From positions 763,091 through 827,090 of the forward strand of contig VXAZ01007544.1 in the NCBI GenBank assembly GCA_013399875.1: DNA of 64,000 nucleotides, in the 5' to 3' direction. A program made the position numbers and the translations under genes. The stretch comes from Gymnorhina tibicen (lineage: Eukaryota > Chordata > Aves > Passeriformes > Artamidae). Each line of letters starts with the position of its first letter. Within the stretch, counting starts at the first letter, position 1. Positions 40,015 through 51,530 of this stretch are shown here, one piece after another. The notes under the pieces were generated by a model. That model saw only the letters and a list, made by a program, of their open reading frames with translations, searched no databases and was not told the DNA's origin.

Positions 40015-40877
40015 AAAACTAAACAGAGGTTAATGCAGTGCTGAATAATGGAGAAGGACTACCTACAAGATATACTTTGCTCAGACAGCCTGATATGGAA
40101 TTTCTGTGTTTCAGAAAAGTGTTGCTTTTTCAGCCTGTCATATTTTATATATGTATTTTATAGATTTTGAGGAACGTCATAAAATAATAAAGCCATTAGG
40201 TGAAAAATACATGTCATTTTATATGAAACTGTCTTCATTATTAAGTCGGATTGTGTGCCCAGTGCTGAGGATGTTCTGGCCAATTTATACTCTCAACCCC
40301 TTCCACTGTGTTCACACTCAATACTTAAGAGAGTAATACAAGATTCAGAGTGATTATTTTGTCAATGATGGCACTTGAGCACCACAGAGGTAATAAAATG
40401 CTGTACAGAGATCAATTTATGGACAAGAAATAGACAGGTTGAAGTTCAGCCCAACAAAAGGCAGGTTAAAAATGGACAGAGAAGCATATTGAAGAGTTTG
40501 CATGGCACTCATCCTTTTAAAAAGATTTATAGCTATCACAGCATTATTTAAGAATGTTCTCATCATTTTTTCTGTTTTTTAAAAGTGGTTTTTATCTCAT
40601 CTAATTTCAGACTTCTGTAAATTGGACATCTAATTTCAAATTATATACTTTCGGCTTTTAAATTAACAATGGGCAGATCAAAGCACATGTGGGGATCAAC
40701 TCAATTATTCTATACCACCATCTTAAGGGAACTTGAATTGGTATCTGAAAGTACCTGTTGCTCCACACAGACTAAACCCATGGCAATCTCATACTGCCTG
40801 TGTTGGCCTTAGACAACATACCTTGAGATACCTATGTGAGATGAAGCCAATTCAAAATTTCAGGGCAACCAGATTAA
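40015..40877. other. Unique AT-rich sequence, no gene seen
   Basis: No exon or repeat family is recognised. Confidence 0.6.
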
Positions 40878-40882
40878 GTAGT

Positions 40883-41652
40883 TGTCTTGGTTTTGAAAGA
40901 CAGGTGTCTATTGAGGAAGGCAGAAGCCCCCTTTGGACTGAAAATATAACTCCCTCCCCTCTGAATTATTATAATAACAACTATGACAGTAACACCAAAC
41001 AGAACAGAACCCAGTGACGCCTTCTCGGCCTCAGCCCCTGTCCCCTTGGGTGCAGTGACGCTCACGGCCGGCAGGGGCGCTGGCGGCTCCCGGTGAGCAG
41101 GGCGGGTGCGATGGTTCCCCCGCGGCTGCAGGGGGCGCTGTGGGGTGGGCTCAGGGAGCACGCGGCAATGGTGGGCGTGAGCCGGGAAGGAATGGGAGAA
41201 AGCTCACAAAACTCCTGGGCAGCCGATCCTGGTGCCCCAGCAGGACTCTCTCGGGACTGGCAGCTGGAACAGCAGGGATGTGCACAAAAATCCCAGGTGG
41301 TAGATGAGATGTATCGAGCTCCGAAGCAGCAGCGGGANGCCAGCAGAAATCCCCACTCACGGCAGAAAAAAAAGAAGGTAGCAGAAGGCAGAAAACCTGC
41401 AGTGAGGGCGACCTCTCCCCAAAACCGACTGCAGCCTCTGTGTCTTCTGAAAGCCGAAGAGCCTGAGCGAAAAATAAACCTAGCCTTTGCCCAGGTAACA
41501 GGGCAGTTGAGTCCCCTCCCTGCTGCAGCCAGACCTTTTGTCCCCCTTAAGTACCTAGCAATTATCCCTTAGTATGGGGAAAAATTCCTCAAGAGGAAAA
41601 GAAGAAAGAAGAAAAGAAAAGAAAAAAAAGAAACAACTCCCAAACCCCAGCA
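40883..41652 (-). mobile_element. Solo LTR of an avian endogenous retrovirus, 770 bp
   Basis: It starts TGTCTTGGTTTTGAAAGACA and ends AACCCCAGCA on the plus strand, so TG...CA, with a perfect 5-bp target-site duplication GTAGT at 40878-40882 and 41653-41657. Read in reverse, the end CTTTCAAAACCAAGACA resembles the 3' ends of the LTRs at 8.1 and 45.1 kb, which is why minus orientation is preferred; this is not certain. The middle (about 41010-41260) is GC- and CpG-rich, and one undetermined base (N) lies at 41338. A purine-rich tract of GAAAA and GAAGA units occupies about 41593-41632. No proviral genes adjoin it. The 159-codon plus-strand frame across it is interrupted by the N and is a by-product of GC content. 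Confidence 0.88.
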
Positions 41653-41659
41653 GTAGTTT

Positions 41660-43104
41660 TAAACAACCCATAGCCTCAACTACTGACAAGACAGAGGGCA
41701 GTTTTTACTTAGAATCTTGACTCCATGCAATTAAATTACATTTGGCTTTCTGTTACATACACAGTCTTTTCAATACAGATACAGTCATATCAGATGATCA
41801 CCAATATTAAAATCCTAGTCTTGTAAATTTAGATCAGCAAACTGAGACAAAGCGTAAACAACAATTTAACTCTCTTGTGTTAAGAGATCAATCTACCAAA
41901 ATACCACATATATTTGTCATGGTGCTTTAATGGCCTTTGGTGGATTTGAAGTACCAGAAGAATAAGATATTATTTGAGATGGGGCCGTGCTTGAACTTCA
42001 GTAAATGAAACAGCAGTTCTTTGAGTACCAGTCTGCTGTTTGTAGATCATTGTGACAGAGTGATTGGAAATGTATCATCTTTGCTGCTTTGAACTTTTAA
42101 TGCTATCCTCTTTCATTTATGTCATTAAATATAGATGTTGCAGAAGGTTAAAGCCCTTTTTGATATCTTATTTGAAAAAGTTTTTTGCAGCTGGGGAGCT
42201 GTTTATGAATATATTTGGACAATGCATTTACATTTTATTTCATGGTAAGTTTAGCAATGATACATAATTATACTAAACAGACTAAAACCTGATAGTGAAG
42301 AAAAATAGGATCAAAGGATTGAAAGAAACAATTCAAACTCTATGATGAGATTTAACAATTCCTTCACTCTTTTGGGATAGTAAAGGGTGAGAGTTTTGTC
42401 ATATTTTCAAACTAAATCTGGAAAGTACTAAGTAATCAGATCTGAAAGGAAATGTCTGATTTCAGTTTGTAAGATGGGTTCTGTAAAAAACCCCACAAAT
42501 TAAACAACACACAAGTACACAAAATTTATGGAAAGAAAATCTGAAAGCATTATTTAAAATATTTCATAAAGTTTTTTATTTTTAATATAAATTTTCCTCA
42601 GAGTAGAGTGATAATTAAAACTTAAGACTGAAAACCAGTCATAAATCCAAGGTAAAAGGTAAGAGGTAAAAAGCTAAGAATAGTAATACAACTAAAGATT
42701 ATAACTACGATGTGAGGAAAATAGACAGTTTAATTTCTGCCAGGCAATTTTATTAGTGTAAGTTTTGCCTTTGGCTATGAAATTAGTAATGTATGATGAT
42801 TTCAGCTACTGACTTTGACTGGTAAATATGCTTTACTTATTCTTTGAGGGTAAGAAGAAGCAGCTGGCCTCTAATATTAATTGTTTTCAGTTATTCCATA
42901 TCTGTGAAATACAGCCTAAGCTTTCCAACTCATAAATTAATCTCTGTATTCCTTTCATAGAGACCCAGTCACTCTTATGGTTTTAGTTTCTTTTCTTTCA
43001 GAGGACAGAAATAAGCCTAGGGGGTTTGCCTTAGAATCCCTAAACTCTGTGATTTGTGTCCCCTGGCATTAAAACACTACTGGAAAATCATCGCAGTTTT
43101 GTAT
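41660..43104. other. Unique AT-rich sequence, no gene seen
   Basis: No exon or repeat family is recognised. Confidence 0.6.
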
Positions 43105-43120
43105 TAAAAAAATAATAAAC

Positions 43121-43126
43121 TTTATT
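43121..43126 (-). promoter_or_regulatory. AATAAA polyadenylation signal downstream of a candidate minus-strand exon
   Basis: The minus strand reads CTGGAATAAAGTTTATTATT here, about 155 nt beyond the stop codon of the 52-codon frame at 43282-43440. AATAAA is common by chance in AT-rich DNA, so it supports the exon only by position. Confidence 0.3.
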
Positions 43127-43281
43127 CCAGTTTAAATTAGTGCTATCTAACACTAATAATTCAGATCTTAAAGAGAATCAAAAATCTTATAGAAAACAAT
43201 ATTTCATGTACTTAAGTATGCTGCTGCTCATTGCATTTAATCAACAATTTACAAAGTACTTTAATTACATGGAAGTTACTC

Positions 43282-43440
43282 TCAGTCGAGAACTTTGTTG
43301 ATGTCCCTTTTTATCTCCTCTAAGATGATTCTGACCAGAGTCCATGGAACATAGACTAGCATTTTGATTTCATAGATTTTGAATTTGTAAAAGTTCCTGG
43401 CCATCCTCCTGAGTATTTCCTCCGGGTCTAAAATGTGAAA
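43282..43440 (-). CDS. Candidate 3'-terminal exon (52 codons) of a helical, interferon-like protein; speculative
   Basis: On the minus strand, an acceptor-like AAAGATTTTCTAG is followed in phase 0 by 52 open codons and TGA. A second possible acceptor, TTTCACATTTTAG, lies 13 nt further in. The peptide looks like two amphipathic helices joined by a short loop, with segments PEEILRRMARNFYKF, YEIKMLV, PWTLVRIIL and EEIKRDINKVLD. The order LRRMARNFYKF...YEIK...PWTLVR recalls helix D, the loop and the CAW(x)xVR start of helix E at the C-terminus of type I interferons. The loop cysteine usual before that tryptophan is absent (Val-Pro-Trp instead of Cys-Ala-Trp). In intron-containing interferons the last exon has about this size. 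A single-base shift would join it to another open frame just upstream, so it may also be a frameshifted pseudogene. No upstream exons were identified. Chance is a real alternative. Confidence 0.22.
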   Translation of the reverse strand, partial: FHILDPEEILRRMARNFYKFKIYEIKMLVYVPWTLVRIILEEIKRDINKVLD

Positions 43441-43444
43441 CTAG

Positions 43445-43869
43445 AAAATCTTTAAGAGTTTCCTTTGCACCACTGACATGACAGCCATGGGAAATGCACT
43501 CTTTAAGAGGGCAGACCCCATCATGAGACATTTTGGTTTTAACCTACAAGTTTCAGTTCAGCAGTTTTGGAGGCATTTTTTTTACCAATTCTCTTATGTA
43601 CAGCTTTAAAATATTCCCATTTTCCCCTCTTCTTTTTGCCTATGTAATCATTCACTTCCCCTCAAACCAATGTAACTTGACAGAAAGATATTGAATGACT
43701 AATGCCATTGAGGGCACAGGCAGATTTTAGCAGCATCAGTGAGCACCATGGCTCTGTCTATACCACTCTGAAAGTGAGTACTCAAGATGGACTGTCAGTT
43801 CTTGGCTCTGCTTGTTTCCTGTCTGAAGATATTTGCTAGATATCTGTGATGACACAATAGTGTATTATC
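43445..43869. other. Sequence upstream of the candidate minus-strand exon
   Basis: The minus strand holds two short open stretches, about 28 and 37 codons, between stops near 43560-43665, in different frames. Neither is recognisable. An AATTG|GTAAAA donor-like site lies near 43585. This may be intron or decayed coding sequence, or simply non-coding DNA. Confidence 0.3.
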
Positions 43870-44080
43870 TACCAGCAAGCCAGGCCCAAGCCCAGGGCTG
43901 ACATCCTGCTGGCCTCAGTCTGTCCCCAACATCAGGCAAGTTCCTGGGAATGCCCCTGGCTGCCCTAGAGCTGTCTGGCCTGGTGGGATGGGTCCTGGCT
44001 GCCAGAACCTGCCCTGACATCCCTGGGGAGACCCTGCTTCTCCTAGCCCCAAGGAGTTACTGGCCTGTGCTGCATGCTGA
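43870..44080. other. GC-rich patch of unknown nature
   Basis: About 210 bp of markedly GC-rich, CpG-poor sequence (for example GCCAGGCCCAAGCCCAGGGC and TGCCCCTGGCTGCCCTAGAG) sit within AT-rich DNA. The sharp change in composition suggests a repeat insertion, perhaps part of an LTR, but no LTR ends or TSD were found and no family is recognised. It is not a CpG island. Confidence 0.5.
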
Positions 44081-44084
44081 GGTA

Positions 44085-45102
44085 TTTTAGTCTTTTTCAT
44101 AACATAAAAATTCATTCAAGATCCTGTCTTGACCAACTGTCTGTCTCTGAGGTCAAAGATTAAAGATGCCTTGAAGACACTCAGAGCAGTGTGGGCAGCC
44201 TACATAAGTCAGCCTGCCTATATACAATATACACAGGGTGTATCAGAGATGTAGATGTACACAAGAATACCAATGAGGGCCATGCAGGCTGCTCTGACTG
44301 CAATTACCCTCTTCAAATACACAGCCCTCTCTACTTGCTATTTTCTTTTTGCAAATGCATGAAGATCTTCAGAGTAAATGTTTTAATTTCAAATACTTAT
44401 TCCGTTACCTACACAAAAAAAAGTCCATTAAAAAAAGTAAATAGATTAACTCCAAACATAAAAAGTGTTAATCAGTGAGAAATAAATATTCTGTTGCTTC
44501 AATTACTAGTCTTAATGTTTACATGTTAAAAAAAAAAGAAGAAAAACTGCTAAGTTGTTCCAGCAATATCCAGATTTGATTCGTACAGGTTTGTGCAGGT
44601 TTCATCAGTGTTCCTAAAAGGATGATAAATTTCACTCTTTTTTTATTTCTGATATTTTACTGCTTTGTTGCACCTTTTGAATGTCATGCAGAGCTTCAAC
44701 TGTTTAGCATAAATATCAGCTTTCTAAGGAGAATTTCCAATAAGTCTACATTTAGCTCCAAATTCTAAAACCCTTATGCTAGATTTTCAAAGAGCAGAGA
44801 CTAAACTCTGAAAATATTTGCTCTGCAGAATGAGATTCAGTATTGTCCTCCAACATGTCAGAAAAAAAGATCACCAATTCAAATCATGTTTTGAAAAGTT
44901 TCAGATATATAAAGCTGTATGCCTTTTTTTAATTAACAAAATTTGTCATTTGGTTTTACAACAAGGTATCAAATTGAAGTCATGCTGCAGAAACAAGCTG
45001 AGTGTTAACATAAGAGCCAGTATGGAATAATAAAGATTTTTTTGTCTGGTTAATGTCACAGGTATTTCAGCATGGAATCACAAAATGTAGTTCAGTGTAC
45101 AG
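44085..45102. other. Unique AT-rich sequence, no gene seen
   Basis: A 70-codon plus-strand frame at 44818-45030 follows a TATTTGCTCTGCAG acceptor-like string, but its peptide is not recognisable. Confidence 0.55.
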
Positions 45103-45107
45103 CTGTT

Positions 45108-45617
45108 TGTCCTGGGTTGCAGTGTATTCTATTACCATCTTCATGAGCTGTTGAAACCAGGTGGGGCAGTGTTCCTTGCCTCCTCCCTCCGGACTATCTC
45201 CTGTTAATAGGCCCATCAGTGCCTTGCCCCATGACTCCCCATCCCAGTGTGAGATGCTCCGCCCAGGCGGAGGAACTGAGCGTTCCCATCTGTATATACT
45301 CGGAGGTTTGGAACACCACACACAGCCTTTTCCACTGGATTCCCAGAGGAAGACCAGGCCCTTCTACACCACTACTGGACCTTCAGAGGAAGACCAGACC
45401 CTTCTACAGGATCACTGCTTCAACAGAACCATCGCTCCAGGAGGACTGCAGCCACCATTTAATCAGACTGCTACCAACACCCTGACTGCCAGGGGGTCAG
45501 CTTGTATTCTGACCCTGTCAGTGTTTTTTCTTTGTACTGTTGCATTTATTTTATTTTTCCTATTAAATTGTATTTCTGACTTGGAGTCTCTCACTGGTTT
45601 GCTTTCAAACTAGTACA
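45108..45617 (+). mobile_element. Solo LTR of an avian endogenous retrovirus, 510 bp
   Basis: It starts TGTCCTGGGTTGCAGTGTAT and ends GCTTTCAAACTAGTACA, with TG...CA ends and a perfect 5-bp target-site duplication CTGTT at 45103-45107 and 45618-45622. A TGTATATACT TATA box is at 45291-45300 and an ATTAAA polyadenylation signal at 45562-45567, in the correct order for plus orientation. Between them lies an imperfect internal repeat of AGAGGAAGACCAG...CCCTTCTACA (about 45348-45410). The start, the A/C-rich middle and the TTGGAGTCTCTCACTGGTTT end match a bird LTR group I recall. No gag, pol or env is present. The 150-codon frame over it is a by-product. Confidence 0.92.
45291..45300 (+). promoter_or_regulatory. 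TATA box of the 510-bp solo LTR
   Basis: TGTATATACT stands about 190 bp into the LTR with the ATTAAA signal downstream, so the LTR keeps its core promoter elements. Whether it drives any transcript is unknown. Confidence 0.5.
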
Positions 45618-45620
45618 CTG

Positions 45621-45647
45621 TTTTATTTGTTTTATTTGTTTTATTTG
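45621..45647. repeat. (TTTTATTTG)3 tandem repeat beside the LTR
   Basis: Three perfect copies of the 9-mer TTTTATTTG begin inside the downstream TSD of the LTR at 45108-45617. The run may have been present at the target site before insertion or may have grown afterwards. Confidence 0.85.
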
Positions 45648-45654
45648 TTTCCTG

Positions 45655-48600
45655 CTTCCTAAATATCTTTTCTTCTGCACTGGAAACAAGAAGCAAAATC
45701 ATGAACTTATTTTCAGATATTTTCACAGCTACCTATGAAAATAATTCTGTTTTTTTCTAGCCTGTTCAAATGGGATCATTCTAACCTGAGACAAAAAGAC
45801 AATAGTGCTTCTTTAATCCTGGAAAAAATAGCAGACTCTGATTTTACTTTAAATAAAAAAAGAGATATCACTGATAAAATTTGAACTGTAACTTAGAGAT
45901 TATCTTCCTTCACTATTTCAATGAACTTCATTTAATAAATGTAGGACATTTCACATATGGCATCAAATAAACTTATTCTGAGTCTCAGGTCTCCACTTCA
46001 ACTGATAATAATAGGTGCAAACTCGTCTTTTCAGGCACCTAAACTGAATTTCAATTTCAATTTCCTATACTTATTACACATAAATTACTCACTCCCTTCT
46101 AAAAACACTCAACACTTTCGTCTATGTAGGACAAATGCAGCTTATGATTAAGCTCACTGTCTCAGAGAGACTGACCTGGCAATTCTTGCCTGTGCAAACC
46201 TCTCACTGAATAAAGACTTGTCTTTTAATAGTTTTTTTGCTGCTGCTACACACTCTCACTGAGTCTTGCCCAAGCAGCAAGGCACAACAGAAACTTTATA
46301 CCCAACCCTTGTGCATTTTATTTATCTATTTCAGACACTACAAGTATTCTATGATATAGTCCTATTGATTACATCCTACATGAGTTCACCATTGACAAAA
46401 AGGATCATCTATTCCAAATATCTTGCAAGCAGCAAAAAATGTCCTATGCTTCATTCTAATATGTTTTCTTTCACAGTCACCATAAGCCAAGAAATGACCT
46501 TTTGGTTACTGCTTGCCGTTTGATTTCCAAATTGGAAAAATGTATTCTAACAGAATCAGGTGTATATTGTATTTGCTATTTAATGTCTTTTAAATCTAGC
46601 TGAATTCCACAGATTATTTGTATCACTAATAAACATGATAGTCAAAATGTTTTTGACCTCTGCTGTACTGTGACTGAAGGTGACCTGTAGTACCAATCGT
46701 ATGAAAACTTTGCCTGCAGGCAACTAGCAAACAAGTGAAAACTGTGACCATGCTCAAAAGTTCTAGGTAAACACTGTGCCTCTAGTGCCTACATAATTTA
46801 TGCAATTCTAGCTATCAAAGTGAATTTAAAGCTCTACAGTTGAACAAACCAGGATGCCACAGCCCTAACTAAGCCTTCCTAATACCAAAAAAATTTTGCG
46901 TTTTTTTCCCTTGTCCTTCTTTCCAACAATCCAGACTACTTTGGTGCCAAAGCCATAACTTTGTGTCTTTTTATCTGGCCCTTTCTTAGAAAAATTTAGC
47001 AGACATCCCCTTGTGATGACCTACACTGGGGCACTGGTTTCTTTACATATAGACTATCCATACAGAAACTTTGTGGTTAGATACCAAAATCTTGACTGCA
47101 TCTGAAGTAAAAAAACCCTTTTATTTCTAAAACTCAAAGCATAGGGGAAAAAACCCTCTTTTGCAGTTCTCAGCAATCAGCATTTCTTTGAAGTTTCTGC
47201 TTTAGTGTGTGACATTGCAAAGATTTTTCTGTAAGATTGGCAGCAAATTAAATCACAGATTGGACAGCATCTATCTTTGAAGTTGCATGACTAGGTGATT
47301 TATTCATGACTGTCTAACAGGTAAGATTTTGATAGGTTGATTTTTATATCATGTGTCACCTGAACAGCTTCTGTAGTGACCAACTGCTTATTCAGAAAAG
47401 GCTTGGCAGAACATACCAGAGTGAAATGAATCACAGAAATCTGCTTACAAAATAACAATGTATGTTCTGCTATCACGTTCCTACAGACTCGCCTGAAGTT
47501 TAGGATGATAGTGTGTATTCATGCAAGAGACACATCACAGAGTTCACAGGCACTGTGGTATCATCCTCCCGTACCTTACTATTCTTAGTGTTCAGTCTGA
47601 AACCTTGACTATACACTTAGTAAAACATACTGGTAAAAAGACAAGCAATATGGAACAAAGATATCTTCTATTTGCAGGGGATTTTTGGTTACTGTTAAAC
47701 ATAGTGTACTGGAAAAAATATGGGTTTGACCATGGGAGAGCTTTACCCTTGCAAAGGAGGAGTGTATTCAGTTTGTTTCAGCAAGCTGCTCTGTGATAGA
47801 TGTAGCAGAAAATATAACAGTGTAATGACCCCTCTTGTAATTTCATATATGCAATTTGATTATAGCACTCCTAAGTCTTAAAATAATACATGTAATTGAC
47901 TTTATCACAGTGCTATTGGTCCAAGCTATGCTTTGTTCCCTAGGATAGAGCAATAAAAAACAAATATTGAATTTTAAATACAAGACAAATACCATATCAA
48001 TTAATTTGAAACAAATAATAACTGTTATATGGCATTTTTTTTTCCTAGAGGTTCTCAGAGCAGACCAGAACTCTAACAACGCTCTAATTAACTTAGGAAG
48101 AAACTAGGAAAGCCAACTTCATTCTGCTCTGAAACTGAGCAGCTTCTCAAAAGAACAAAAAATTTTCTTTACACAACTGCCAGTTTCAAAAAGAGCTGCA
48201 AGGAAAGCTGATGGATTGTCAGACTGCAGCTTTATGTAAATGTACATAAGTAAGCAAATAAATGTATAAATAAATATGATTATGCCAGTGCATTTCAAGT
48301 TTCAAAAATGAAAAGTATTTTTCTGCATCTACATCAGATGTAGGAACATTATTGGAACATCAGGTTTATGCTGAATTTCATTCTTTGTAAGAAATACATC
48401 TATAAATGTTACACACAACTCCTTGGAAAATACATCTGAAATTGTTATTTCAGGCTGGAGGGATGGATGAGGGTAATTCAGATGAAGGTGTGCTACTGAT
48501 GAATTACCACAACCACACTGTACATTTTGATATTCAGAGGCAATTCAAGTATGGATCAGCTTGAATTGACGTATCTCACTATATCAGTGCATAGCAGAAA

Positions 48601-50175
48601 AATTTACACAACAGGTCTTTATTCATTAGAGTGCCAATAGTTGTAATAAAAAATAGTGAGATAATTTTAATGATCTTAGGAATTTCTAATAGATATACAC
48701 TGTAGGAGTGAAAGAGATTTGAAGAAGCAGGAAGATAATAAGAGAATTCAAAAGGATGTTAGACCAAAGCAATCTTCCTTCTGTGCTGAAAGAGACAAAT
48801 TCTTATCCCACTCTAGGCATTGGACTCATAACTAATACAGTTCCTGTAGGCCATCCCATTGCTATTATTTCTATACAGCTGAGAGCAGTTATGTGTTTGA
48901 TCATTAAAATAATGCTACAATCCTTATATTGATGTATTAACAAGTTAGTTTTTTTCAGAGATGTCAATGTATTCTCTAAGTTGTTTTAGGGAAAAAAGCT
49001 TTCCAGCATCTGAAAAAGAAGGTAAAATATAAAATCCATTTTCTAAAAAAAAAATTACCTGTCAGCAATTTTTTTTCTCACATAGCCAATCAACTAAAGC
49101 CAGTAAAAAAGAATTTAAAAAAATCTAACATTCCTACTGAAGTATACTTCATTAGGGGTTGAATTCACATTAAGACACATAAATATCCACTACATATTAA
49201 AAGATATGAATAATTAGCTGGTATTTAAAGGGCATTTAAAAATAGTGGACATGAATATTTAAAATTATTTCTGATGAGATTTGGAGGTGGAAAACAGTCT
49301 TGAAAACTAGAATAGTACTTTGAAGCCATGAGTATGCATCTTGTCTTCAAAAGAGGGCTTGATTAGGGTATAATAATAAAACATGGAACCGCATAGCTAA
49401 CAATGAAAAGAAACAAAATCTTGAACAGCTGTTCCCAAATGATCATCATCAAACCTACGCATTGAATGAGTCAGGGGTCTTGAGAAACAGGATCACATTT
49501 TGATTATATCATTAAACCTCAGTACACATAAAAGAAACTGAAAACTTTCAAATTTTTTTCCAATTTCTGACTTAGACTTTTTATGTCCAGTAAGACACAT
49601 CCTAGATAAGTTTTAAGGTATACTACTGTGATTTAGATTTCTATCAAATACCTTGGCATTATTGCTAGCATGTAGAACCACCTGCAACAGTCTACTTCTA
49701 CAGAGCCTTATGGGACTGTCAATATTTATTTTCTCATTGTATGTTGAACTGGTGAATATTAAGTTTGAGGAATATTTTCTGGATCATCATAATACTTTTT
49801 AAAATTAATTTTTTTTGATATATTTAACACCATTTTGTGTTTGCTTTCCTCAGACAGTCATCTGGCTGAGCTTAGTTACAAGGTTATTCACAGACTCTAT
49901 TAAAACAGACTTATCCTATTTTTCAGCAGGATTTTGAACCTTAGATCAGATATCACATTCAACCAGTTATGGATCTAAAATAACATGAATGCAGCCAACT
50001 AAACTAAAGAATAAAACTTATACTTGAAAGAATAAGCCACGAGTCAAATTTATTTGTAAAGACAGTAAAATGACTGAATAAAACCTTATGTTTGAGAGAT
50101 GTGATGCATCTACAGATACATGAAGAAAAGATGCAAGAGGAATTTTTAATGTCTGTACAGAGGTCTGGTTATTCA
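45655..50175. other. Unique AT-rich sequence, no gene seen
   Basis: No exon, RNA gene or repeat family is recognised in this 4.5 kb. Frames under 95 codons on both strands show no domain. Confidence 0.6.
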
Positions 50176-50179
50176 AGTT

Positions 50180-50319
50180 CATAGAACCATAGAATCATAG
50201 AATGGTTTGGGTTCGAAGAGACCTTAAATATCACTTATTTCCAAACCCCCTTTCATGGGCAGGGACACCTTCCACTGGACCAGACTTGTCAGAGCCCCAT
50301 CCGGCCTGGCCTTGAAACC
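50180..50319 (-). mobile_element. CR1 LINE 3' end, reverse orientation
   Basis: The plus strand begins CATAGAACCATAGAATCATA then GAATGGTTTGGGTTCGAAG, and continues CATGGGCAGGGACACCTTCC, ACTGGACCAGACTTGTCAGA, and CATCCGGCCTGGCCTTGAAA. This is a clear reverse complement of the CR1 3' tail, 5'-truncated after about 140 bp. Confidence 0.93.
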
Positions 50320-51530
50320 TTATAGTAAGCACAGTATTTATTTAACCCCTTGTATATCTCAAATGAAATTAATTTGTCTTTGTTTGCATAGCTGAGTTTA
50401 AATATTTTTAAAATACTGGTGACTTATTTTTAGTGACAGGCTAGTGTCATTATTATGGCAAAGTGAGGAGGTCTTCTGACAGAAAAGACTTGCAAAGTTC
50501 TCAGCATTCTTTTAAAACCATCTGTTTCCATTTCCCTGTACATGGTATCTTCATTGTCTTGGAAACAACATGTGAACTGTGAACAATTTTCTATATGGAT
50601 TCAAAATCTGTGCTGCTCTGTTCAAGCCGTGTTACAGGAATCACTCGACTGAAAGATGCTTGAAATTACAGATTTTTTTAAATTGATGTTTGCCCCTAAA
50701 GCCTCATCCCTTTTTACATAGTTACTTATTTATATACTTGTGCCAACGCACGCATATTTTCAGCCAGAGGACTTTTACAACACATGCCTGTAGATGTTTT
50801 CAAATTAAACTGTCATTCTCATAAGGAAGTCAATGACAACAAAGGAATTAACTGACAATGAACAATATTTTGATAATCTATCCTTTTTTTATCTGTTTTC
50901 TGAAAAATCTGTGCCTGTTTGCAGTCAGGCAAACATATTTAAAAATGGTTCATATGTACAAATACTTATACAACAATTATGCTTCCAGGTCTTGTACCTC
51001 AGGCTACAGATGTCCCTCTGAAGTTTAAAGCTGTATGTCAGCATGAATTTACCCTGTATTAATGATAAACCTCTCTCCTGTCACTCAAAGCTTTAGCTCT
51101 CTTTAGGAACTTCAAAATAAGGTTTCTAATTTCAGAATGAAATGTAGATAACATGATCAAAAAACTTCTCCAGACAGCTGGACTTTAACTAGCAAAAGAA
51201 AAAATGCCTATCAGTTTCAGTAAGATCCACTGCTTCAACAATGAGGTGGGGCAAGGGCATTAATAATATTCCAAGGGTTTTTCTTGGATTTGTTTTATTA
51301 ATCACATTTTGCAAAATCCGTCTCCATCTAATACAGTATTGGACAGCTGGTAAAGAAGAGGAAAAAATTTCTTTTCTTAAATGCGTTTCCAACTTATTCT
51401 TTAGTATATAGCTTTTCTTGGAAATCCCTACTTTTTACATATCAATACATTCCCATAACTTCAGTGGCTTGTCCTGTCTGGCATTCTTGCACCAGGGTTT
51501 CTACAAATGAAGAGATGTATATAAAGATGT

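Noticed and set aside
41093..41572. 159-codon plus-strand frame, the longest in the window
   Set aside because: It lies in the LTR at 40883-41652, is crossed by an N at 41338, and has low-complexity Arg/Gln/Ala/Pro content without a domain.
45161..45613. 150-codon plus-strand frame with a hydrophobic C-terminus
   Set aside because: It lies within the LTR at 45108-45617. The hydrophobic end comes from the T-rich polyadenylation region and is not a membrane protein gene.
50205..50230. GGTTCGAAG, resembling a tRNA T-loop (GGTTCGAAT)
   Set aside because: It is the mutated CR1 phrase GGGTTGGAAGAGACC. No acceptor stem, anticodon arm or D-arm surrounds it.
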